Source: Gammaproteobacteria bacterium (GTDB lineage: Bacteria > Pseudomonadota > Gammaproteobacteria > Eutrophobiales > Eutrophobiaceae). Taken from it: a stretch of 7,285 nucleotides of DNA. Position 1 is the first letter of the stretch. The number at the start of each line of letters is the position of its first letter. Below, piece by piece: positions 1-5,588 of the stretch. The stretch covers positions 1 to 7,285 of the forward strand of contig JAENIZ010000121.1 in the NCBI GenBank assembly GCA_016844485.1, in the 5' to 3' direction. The notes under the pieces are model-generated. The model was not told the DNA's origin, did no database searches, and was given only the letters and a program-made list of their open reading frames with translations. A program made the translations under genes and the position numbers.

Positions 1-1581
1 AGCGGCTGCGCCACTGGTGGGGATGTACGGGGCTGGATCGCCGTCGTGGCCCAACGGAAGAAGCTGGGTCTCTCGGAAACAGAAGCCTTTAACCGTGCAT
101 GGCATATGGTGACGGAAATGAATCCTTTCCCGGCCACTCTGGGCCGTATATGCCCCCATCCCTGTGAGAGCGGTTGCAGCCGTAAGGACAAGGACGGCGC
201 CGTGGCAATCAACGCCCTGGAACGTTTCCTCGGCGACTGGGCGCTGGATCAGCGGCTTGCTCTTAAGCAACTGGAAGGAGATACCAAACCTGAATCGATA
301 GGGGTCATCGGGGCGGGACCCGCGGGACTCTCTTTCGCCTACCAGATGGCACGGCGGAATTATCGTGTGACAATCTACGAGAAAGCGGAAAAACCGGGAG
401 GCATGCTTTATTACGGGATTCCCCAATACCGGTTACCCAAGGAGGTTATCGAAGCGGAAGTTCAGCGGATCCTGGATCTCGGCGTCGAATTGAAGCTGAA
501 CGTTTCAATCGGCATAGACATTACAGTACATCAATTGAAAGAGAATCATGACGCTCTTTTTCTCGGGATCGGGGCCGGGCGCGGACGTAAACTCGGCATC
601 ACGGGTGAAGCAGGGATCAATATCTGGACCGGCACGGATTATCTCGGCTATTTGAATCGCGGTGAACCGGTAGAACTGGGATCAGAAGTTATCGTCGTGG
701 GCGGAGGCAATACCGCCGTGGATGCCGCCCGGTCGGCCCGGCGCACTGGTGCGCGGGTGACGATGCTTTACCGGCGGACGCGGAATGAAATGCCGGCCAT
801 CGCAAGCGAAATCGATGACGCCCGGGCAGAAGGGGTTAGTATCGAGTATCTTGCGGCCCCTGTAGAGATCAAACGTAACGGAGGCAAGGTAAAGGCGGTA
901 GTGGTGCAGCGCATGAAGCTGGGAGAAACCGATGACACAGGCCGTCGCAGACCTGTTCCAATCCCGGGTTCGGAATATGAACTGCCGGTAGATTCAGTGA
1001 TCATTGCAGTTTCCCAGGAGCCGGACTGGGACGGACTGACCGAACTCGATCCGGGGACGGTCTGGTTCCAACCCAAAGAGCACGGCAAGGTCAACGATGC
1101 TGTATGGGCCGGTGGCGATGCACTAGGCCTCGGGATCGCGGGGATGGCGATCGCCCAGGGCCGGTATGCAGCCGAGGCCGTTCATGCTCAATTGCGCGGA
1201 TTGGAGCAGACTTATACCTCTCCCAAACCTGTTGTGTCCGATCGAATAATCAAATCCGTTTACTATCCTGAAAAACAACCTGCCGCACTGCAGCAAAGGT
1301 CCGTCGAGGAGCGTCTGGCTGAACCAGACACGGAAATTTACGAGACTATTAGTAGTACACAGTTTTTGGAAGAAGTATCCCGTTGCTTTTCATGCGGTTT
1401 GTGTTACGGCTGCGAGCATTGTTTTATGTACTGCAACGCCGGCGGTTTCACGCGGCTGGAACAGGTTGAACCGGGTGCCTATTTTGCATTCAACAGGGAT
1501 TATTGTATCAGCTGTGGCAAATGCATCGATCTATGCCCGTCGGGTTATCTTACTGAGGAAGACGGAAGCAGGTTAGGCTGA
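1..1581 (+). CDS. GltD/DsrL-like NAD(P)H:FAD oxidoreductase with C-terminal 2x[4Fe-4S] ferredoxin domain (5' partial)
   Basis: Cytoplasmic flavoprotein moving electrons between NAD(P)H and iron-sulfur partners. The frame is open to base 1, and the residues before the GTG at 46 (SGCATGGDVRGWIAV) match the family's N-terminal Fe-S domain, so the true start lies upstream. Counting from codon 46: Cys36/40/44 (CPHPCESGC) bind the N-terminal cluster. The FAD fold starts at VIGAGPAGLS (about 87-96), followed by GIPQYRLPKE. The NAD(P)H fold is VIVVGGGNTAVDAA (215-228), with YRRTRNEMPA (242-251) typical of NADPH-using members. The second FAD motif is WAGGDAL (354-360). The C-terminus has ten cysteines (447-463 and 487-497). 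Cys453/456/459/463 and 487/490/493/497 give a two-cluster ferredoxin, with Cys447 and Cys450 extra; Cys463 is followed by Asn instead of the usual Pro. DsrL, encoded beside dsrJOP in sulfur oxidisers, has this plan but is usually about 650 residues, so this one looks shorter. Superfamily certain; DsrL orthology unproven. Confidence 0.9.
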   Translation, partial: SGCATGGDVRGWIAVVAQRKKLGLSETEAFNRAWHMVTEMNPFPATLGRICPHPCESGCSRKDKDGAVAINALERFLGDWALDQRLALKQLEGDTKPESIGVIGAGPAGLSFAYQMARRNYRVTIYEKAEKPGGMLYYGIPQYRLPKEVIEAEVQRILDLGVELKLNVSIGIDITVHQLKENHDALFLGIGAGRGRKLGITGEAGINIWTGTDYLGYLNRGEPVELGSEVIVVGGGNTAVDAARSARRTGARVTMLYRRTRNEMPAIASEIDDARAEGVSIEYLAAPVEIKRNGGKVKAVVVQRMKLGETDDTGRRRPVPIPGSEYELPVDSVIIAVSQEPDWDGLTELDPGTVWFQPKEHGKVNDAVWAGGDALGLGIAGMAIAQGRYAAEAVHAQLRGLEQTYTSPKPVVSDRIIKSVYYPEKQPAALQQRSVEERLAEPDTEIYETISSTQFLEEVSRCFSCGLCYGCEHCFMYCNAGGFTRLEQVEPGAYFAFNRDYCISCGKCIDLCPSGYLTEEDGSRLG

Positions 1582-1637
1582 AAGATTGTTGACTTTACCT
1601 TCTGTCTTTTGTCTTTAGCCTTCAGTCTGATTTTTTT
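1575..1637 (+). terminator. possible weak terminator after the flavoprotein gene
   Basis: AGGCTGAAAG (1575-1584), overlapping the stop codon, can pair with CTTTAGCCT (1613-1621) with one bulged base. A run of seven T follows at 1631-1637. The loop is long and the T run lies about ten bases past the stem, so this is a poor intrinsic terminator. It is listed because it sits exactly between two transcription blocks. Confidence 0.22.
1599..1626 (+). repeat. degenerate heptamer tandem repeat
   Basis: Four consecutive 7-base units are visible: CTTCTGT, CTTTTGT, CTTTAGC and CTTCAGT. They fit roughly CTTYWGT. The next seven bases (CTGATTT) may be a decayed fifth unit. The array lies in noncoding DNA directly after the flavoprotein stop. 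Degenerate 7-base arrays of this pyrimidine-rich kind occur in intergenic DNA of various bacteria; function is unknown. Confidence 0.5.
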
Positions 1638-1721
1638 AACATTTCTTTACATAAAATTACAATAAATTAACGAAGACTGGAACTGATCGTTACGAGCCGA
1701 TGCTTAAATAAACATAGCTGA

Positions 1722-1750
1722 TTGAATTCGACATTTTAGTTGAATTTAAA
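1722..1750 (+). promoter_or_regulatory. candidate sigma70-type promoter for the receiver-cytochrome pair
   Basis: TTGAAT (1722-1727) and TTTAAA (1745-1750) are 17 bases apart, each matching four of six consensus bases. They lie in the AT-rich 211-base spacer upstream of the gene at 1793 and would give a leader of about 35 bases. Chance matches are easy in such AT-rich DNA, so this is only a candidate. Confidence 0.22.
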
Positions 1751-1792
1751 CATCCCGTACAAACAAAAACCTGTCTGATTGGGATAATACTA

Positions 1793-2362
1793 ATGAATAC
1801 AATCCGGGTCCTGATCATGGAGCACGAAGAACGTGTCTGCCGGGTGCTGTGCCGCATCGTCAAGAGGATGGGGTATGAACCCTTCCCAGCCGCCGATTAC
1901 GAACATTTCAAGGCCCTGTATAACGAAGCAATACCGGACATCATCCTGTTAAACCTGAAAATAGCCGGTAACGACAACACTGAATTCTGCCGCTACCTGG
2001 TCGAACAAAAATCACCGGCAACCATCATCCTGTTGAGTGACAGGGAGGAGGACGAAACCGCCGATTTGATGAAACTCGGTCTCTCCGCCGGCCTGAACAT
2101 GGGCGGCGTCCTGCGTAAGCCGGTGGATGTGGAGGCGGTGAAAGAACTGCTGGCGGGACGGATGCCGCCACAACCGTCCAGCCCTTTAAAAAAAAGCCAT
2201 GAACATGGGCGATTATTCCGAATAGAAAATCAAGCTCAAGCAATGATGTTTGATCCAGATCAGCTATTTAAACAAACGTGTTGTGCTAGGTTTGATACAA
2301 GTCAGCTAACAAGCAACAGAGAATTTGAAGTTTACCGAATGATCCAGGGGGTAACACTATGA
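1793..2362 (+). CDS. degenerate response-regulator receiver protein lacking the phospho-Asp
   Basis: A 189-residue protein. Residues 1 to about 122 follow the CheY-like receiver fold: beta1 VLIMEHEE, beta3 PDIILLNLKIAG, the conserved Ser at IILLS (Ser82) and the Lys-Pro pair at 109-110. The usual phosphoacceptor aspartate in the LLDL motif is Asn54, and the acidic pair near residue 10 is Glu-His instead of Asp-Asp. It therefore should not be phosphorylated in the normal way, although the switch Ser and Lys remain. Residues 123-189 form a linker and a tail I do not recognise, with no DNA-binding or catalytic domain seen and a Cys-Cys pair at 163-164. A weak GGGA (1781-1784) lies eight bases before the ATG. 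The stop overlaps the next start (ATGA), implying translational coupling to the cytochrome gene. A T-TTA-AAA slippery sequence lies at 2185-2191. Likely a protein-protein switch; partner unknown. Confidence 0.8.
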   Translation: MNTIRVLIMEHEERVCRVLCRIVKRMGYEPFPAADYEHFKALYNEAIPDIILLNLKIAGNDNTEFCRYLVEQKSPATIILLSDREEDETADLMKLGLSAGLNMGGVLRKPVDVEAVKELLAGRMPPQPSSPLKKSHEHGRLFRIENQAQAMMFDPDQLFKQTCCARFDTSQLTSNREFEVYRMIQGVTL

Positions 2363-3330
2363 AGATCATCAAATACGGCTACTTTATTCGTGCGATACCA
2401 TCCCTGATATTGGCAATGGCCAGCCTCCATGCCGTGGCGGCCGATGTTGATTGGGGCGGTGTCGAAGCCAAAACCGTCAAGGTCTTCTATCCCGGTCAGT
2501 CCTCGTGGGAATTCTTGAGATCCAAAGACCACGGCAGGGGGGCTTCCGTGGTAAAAAAGATGAACAAAACTTGTGCGGATTGCCATGTCGGCAAGGACGG
2601 GGGATACGATATCAAAGCCGACGAGATTATTTCCGGAACAAAACAAAAATCTGAATCAAAAAAATCTTTTGAACCACAGCCAATAACGGGCGCAACCGGA
2701 TTCAAGGATGTAACAGTTCAGACGGCTTATGATAAGGAAAACATCTACCTGCGATTCCAATGGCAGGGTTCGGGAGCGAGCGTCACGGACCCATCCATTG
2801 CAACAGATAACAAGGCAGACAGGATTGCGTTACAAATCAGTAACAACATTGGGAGTTTCAAAAATTATGGCTGCTACATCACCTGCCATGACGACCAGGA
2901 CGACATGCCGGAAAACCGCAGTACGGAGGTTACCCTCTATGGTTATTACACCCGCGACAAGGACAGGAATGTCAAAGACCAGGGTACCCTGGACGGCTTC
3001 CTGTCCAAAGGGCAATTCATCGATCTGCTGGAGGCGAGTTTTGTAGGTAACGAGATAAAAACCAAAGACATGCACGTCCTCGATAAACGCAGCGATGACA
3101 ACAACGACCTGACGGCTGCGGGTGGTTTTGAGAACGATACCTATACGGTGGTCATCACCAGGAAGTTGTCCACCGGGGACAAGAACGATATCACTCTGGC
3201 TGACGGCGCCACCTTTTCTCTGGGCATTGCTATCCACGATAACAAGAATCACGGAAGGAGACATTACACCTCCTTCCCGGTTTCCATCGGACTTTCAACC
3301 GCGGCAGATATCAACGCCCGGAAATTCTAG
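2359..3330 (+). CDS. exported c-type cytochrome with ethylbenzene-dehydrogenase-type heme domain
   Basis: A 323-residue periplasmic protein. Residues 1-28 are a Sec signal peptide (basic start, hydrophobic core to Met20, likely cleavage after AVAA). A c-heme site CADCH is at 72-76. A second motif, CYITCH at 172-177, has three residues between the cysteines (CX3CH). This spacing recurs, from memory, in c-type members of the cytochrome c-552/DMSO-reductase-like heme domain family (Pfam EB_dh), often as G-C-x-x-x-C-H-D-D as here. About residues 105-315 form that beta-rich domain (VTVQTAYDKENIYLRFQW; a C-terminal stretch with FSLGIAIHD). In ethylbenzene dehydrogenase this fold is the gamma subunit carrying heme b; stand-alone c-type versions are less understood. 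The start is supported by AGGGGGT (2346-2352), seven bases before the ATG, and the ATGA overlap with the receiver gene. A periplasmic electron carrier is inferred; its partner enzyme is not in the window. Confidence 0.85.
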   Translation: MKIIKYGYFIRAIPSLILAMASLHAVAADVDWGGVEAKTVKVFYPGQSSWEFLRSKDHGRGASVVKKMNKTCADCHVGKDGGYDIKADEIISGTKQKSESKKSFEPQPITGATGFKDVTVQTAYDKENIYLRFQWQGSGASVTDPSIATDNKADRIALQISNNIGSFKNYGCYITCHDDQDDMPENRSTEVTLYGYYTRDKDRNVKDQGTLDGFLSKGQFIDLLEASFVGNEIKTKDMHVLDKRSDDNNDLTAAGGFENDTYTVVITRKLSTGDKNDITLADGATFSLGIAIHDNKNHGRRHYTSFPVSIGLSTAADINARKF

Positions 3331-3401
3331 ATAGATTAAGGAGTGCTATATACATAGGCATCATTGCATAGTTTCATGTAGCAGTCCCAATATAAATCCT
3401 A
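3331..3401. other. AT-rich spacer with an orphan Shine-Dalgarno-like motif
   Basis: A strong ribosome-binding-like TAAGGAG (3337-3343) is followed by no usable reading frame. The overlapping GTG at 3343 stops after four codons. The GAF gene frame has a TAA at 3393-3395 and so cannot extend back to this motif. No convincing promoter or hairpin was seen in the spacer. Confidence 0.4.
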
Positions 3402-4115
3402 TTGGATGAGATTGCATATATTAAGGTAACCAATCAATTTTTCAGGAATATAAACGCTGATATGTTTGCTACCATAAAAGAAACCATCAAGATTCTAAAG
3501 CAAAAAAGAAAATATCTCGATGTCGACTGGGGAAAGGAAAAACATCCGCTACTGAACTTCTATGTGAAAATCATGCCGGTGGTGTTGAATGCCGAACGCT
3601 GCAGCATCTTTATTCATGATCCGGACAAATCAATAACATGGTTGAAGGCCGGCACTGGTCTGGTGGAACGGGACATTGAAGTCACCGGTGAATACGAATC
3701 TGTTGTCGGTAAAGTCATCGCCACCGGTGAACACAAGATCGTGACTGGATTGGGTAGGGACAAAAACGGCATCCATAAACAATTGGCGGATAAAACAGGA
3801 TTTGTTACAAGGGATATTTTATGTATTCCCCTCAAGTCACTGGATGGAAACAAGGTCACGGGCGCTGTCCAGCTCCTGAATAAAAAAGATGGAACCGCGT
3901 TCAATGACGCTGATGTGAAACTGGTGGAAGAGGTGGCACATTATCTGGAACTAACAATTGAAAATATTTACTTTAACCAGGAAATTTCCGGCGTCTTGGA
4001 TACTACATTCAACTTATTGGAAAAAATTACATATATCTTAATAGCGGCAATCATTTTACTAATTATCTTTTTATCTTTCGGGATAGTAGGTTACGTTATT
4101 TCTTTATTCGGATGA
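3402..4115 (+). CDS. GAF-domain protein with C-terminal transmembrane anchor
   Basis: A 237-residue protein. Residues 1-50 are helical and charged. A GAF domain spans about 55-187: AERCSIFIHD (64-73), SVVGKVIATGE (100-110), RDILCIPLKSLDG (137-149) and AVQLLNKKDGTAF (155-167). The last part resembles the NK...F...DE signature of cyclic-nucleotide-binding GAF domains (Asn160, Lys161, Phe167, Asp171), but the final acidic residue is Val172. Residues about 211-235 form one strongly hydrophobic helix, so the GAF domain probably faces the cytoplasm, tail-anchored. No kinase, cyclase, phosphodiesterase or DNA-binding domain is attached. TTG at 3402 is the only common start codon before Met21, and an in-frame TAA sits at 3393. 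No good ribosome-binding site precedes either TTG or Met21 (3462), so the start is uncertain. The gene is visibly more AT-rich than the flanking oxidoreductase genes. A ligand-sensing role is inferred. Confidence 0.8.
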   Translation: MDEIAYIKVTNQFFRNINADMFATIKETIKILKQKRKYLDVDWGKEKHPLLNFYVKIMPVVLNAERCSIFIHDPDKSITWLKAGTGLVERDIEVTGEYESVVGKVIATGEHKIVTGLGRDKNGIHKQLADKTGFVTRDILCIPLKSLDGNKVTGAVQLLNKKDGTAFNDADVKLVEEVAHYLELTIENIYFNQEISGVLDTTFNLLEKITYILIAAIILLIIFLSFGIVGYVISLFG

Positions 4116-4122
4116 GAATGGT

Positions 4123-4160
4123 TAATTTAGGTTAAGCCTTATAATTTAGGTTAAGCCTTA
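4123..4160. repeat. perfect 19-base tandem duplication
   Basis: TAATTTAGGTTAAGCCTTA occurs twice with no gap and no mismatch, at 4123-4141 and 4142-4160. The core GGTTAAGCC in each copy is a near-palindrome. The pair starts eight bases after the GAF stop and ends 28 bases before the tetraheme cytochrome ATG. It could be a paired regulator-binding site for the downstream operon or a recent slippage duplication. Confidence 0.85.
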
Positions 4161-4188
4161 GGAAAGACCTTATTATCAACAAGCAACA

Positions 4189-4797
4189 ATGAATAAGATA
4201 TCTCCCAGATCGCATCTCTACCAGTTGGGTATTGTCCTGGTAGTATTTTTTACCGGTTTTGTAGTGATCAGATCATATGCTGTACCCGCCAGCTGGAATT
4301 ATAACGCCTGGTACCGGGGCGATACTCTGAAGGACCTGAAAAAACTACCGCTTAACTACGGTGGAAATGAATCCTGTAAGTCCTGTCACGAGGAGGTGAG
4401 TCTGGTCGAAGTGGTTGAGAACCAGGGTGAAGAAGAATTCGTGGACGAGTTCGAAGACGAAATCGAAGTTGAAAATGACGAGCATACTGAAGCCGTGATG
4501 GAGTTCGAACACAAGAGCTTGAATTGCGAGTCCTGCCATGGCCCTCTGATAACTCATGCCAAGGGAGATGAGAAGATCGGTGATGCTATAGTAATGGATA
4601 AATCCAACTCGCAATGCATGATCTGTCATGGGCAATTGATCAGCAGGCCGGTGGATTTTCCCCAATTTTCAGAAGATGTCGAAAAGCACAAGGATCTTGA
4701 GGAGCAGACTCTTTGCATGAAATGCCACGACCCTCACGACCCGATCGAAGAAGCGGAATTGGATGAAGATGAGGAATTACTCGGGGATGAGTTATGA
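4189..4797 (+). CDS. membrane-anchored acidic tetraheme c-type cytochrome
   Basis: A 202-residue protein with an N-terminal hydrophobic segment (about 12-30) that can serve as an uncleaved signal anchor, then a periplasmic domain. Four c-heme sites are visible: CKSCH (63-67), CESCH (113-117), CMICH (143-147) and CMKCH (176-180). By position it is the cytochrome partner of the following ferredoxin and NrfD genes, as in NrfBCD, DsrJOP or the Geobacter CbcSTU type. DsrJ has three hemes and NrfB five, so it is not clearly either. Between hemes 1 and 2, residues 74-107 contain 17 Glu/Asp and no Lys or Arg. The last 22 residues hold 12 more acidic residues. Such surfaces could dock a basic redox partner or bind metal. 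The ATG lacks a good ribosome-binding site: AGGAAAG at 4160-4166 is too far away. The stop overlaps the next start (ATGA). The heme count is certain; the physiological partner is inferred. Confidence 0.88.
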   Translation: MNKISPRSHLYQLGIVLVVFFTGFVVIRSYAVPASWNYNAWYRGDTLKDLKKLPLNYGGNESCKSCHEEVSLVEVVENQGEEEFVDEFEDEIEVENDEHTEAVMEFEHKSLNCESCHGPLITHAKGDEKIGDAIVMDKSNSQCMICHGQLISRPVDFPQFSEDVEKHKDLEEQTLCMKCHDPHDPIEEAELDEDEELLGDEL

Positions 4798-5588
4798 AAC
4801 CATCCGTAACGGAAATCAATAAATTAAATCCGGATTCCCGCAGAGAGTTCCTCAAAAACCTGTTGTCCGGCGCAACCACTGCCACCGTACTAATGGTTTA
4901 CGGACCTCGGATCCTTGCCCGTCCCGGCGCGGACACCAGATTCTGGAAGGAAAAAAGCACGGAGCGAGAATGGGCCTATGTTATCGATATCAACAAGTGT
5001 ATTGGATGCGGTTCGTGCGTGCGCGCGTGCAAGCAGGAAAACAATGTTCCGGCAACAGTTTTCAGGACGTGGGTGGAAAGATACGTCATTACCGATGAGG
5101 GTGTTTACGTTGATTCACCTGACGGCGCTCTCGAAGGCTTCGAAGAGGTAAACGCGGAAATCCGGGATCATGCCAAGACTGCGTTCTTCGTTCCGAAAAT
5201 GTGCAACCATTGCGCGGAACCGCCCTGCGTCCAGGCCTGTCCTGTAGGCGCCACCTTTAAATCCCCCGAAGGATTTGTCCTCAATGACGAAACGCATTGC
5301 CTCGGCTGCGGCTACTGTGTGCAGGCCTGTCCGTACGGGGCCCGCTTTATCAATCCGGAGAAACATGTATCCGATAAATGCACCTGGTGTTATCACCGGG
5401 TGCAAAACGGCAAGCTGCCGGCCTGTGTGGAGGCCTGTCCGAACAAAGCCAGGTTGTTCGGGGACCTGAAGGACCCGGAGAGCGAAGTGGCCAGGATTTT
5501 CCTGGAAGACAAGTGGATGATCTTGAAAGATATGATGCACACCGAGCCTTACTGTTTCTACATTGGATTGCGGAGGGAGGTGCTGTGA
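4794..5588 (+). CDS. Tat-exported four-cluster [4Fe-4S] ferredoxin subunit (DsrO/NrfC/PsrB-like)
   Basis: A 264-residue iron-sulfur electron-transfer subunit. The twin-arginine motif SRREFLK (15-21) precedes a hydrophobic stretch (about 22-37), so the folded protein is exported to the periplasm. Sixteen cysteines in the usual order can hold four cubane clusters: 69/72/75/79, 137/140/145/149, 169/172/175/179 and 196/199/211/215. This is the normal pattern for the NrfC/PsrB/DsrO family, and no cluster ligand is missing. Length is typical. In this family the protein wires a periplasmic cytochrome or catalytic subunit to the NrfD-type membrane subunit. The ATG overlaps the cytochrome stop, with GGGGA (4783-4787) six bases upstream. 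The stop shares one base with the next ATG (TGATG). Tight coupling on both sides supports a cytochrome-ferredoxin-membrane protein complex. The exact subtype (DsrO, NrfC or other) cannot be decided without a tree. Confidence 0.92.
   Translation: MKPSVTEINKLNPDSRREFLKNLLSGATTATVLMVYGPRILARPGADTRFWKEKSTEREWAYVIDINKCIGCGSCVRACKQENNVPATVFRTWVERYVITDEGVYVDSPDGALEGFEEVNAEIRDHAKTAFFVPKMCNHCAEPPCVQACPVGATFKSPEGFVLNDETHCLGCGYCVQACPYGARFINPEKHVSDKCTWCYHRVQNGKLPACVEACPNKARLFGDLKDPESEVARIFLEDKWMILKDMMHTEPYCFYIGLRREVL

Noticed and set aside
46..48. GTG at 46 as the true start of the flavoprotein
   Set aside because: The frame is open to base 1, and the upstream codons (SGC...DVRGWIA) fit the conserved N-terminal Fe-S domain of the family, so the gene is cut by the window edge.
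2830..3264. Minus-strand open frame opposite the EB_dh-type cytochrome
   Set aside because: The + strand frame has a signal peptide, heme motifs and family similarity; the reverse frame has no recognisable domain and is a shadow.
5378..5587. Upstream extension of the NrfD-type protein to an earlier ATG at 5378
   Set aside because: It would overlap the ferredoxin gene by 70 codons, has no membrane or family character, and an ideal ribosome-binding site supports the ATG at 5588.
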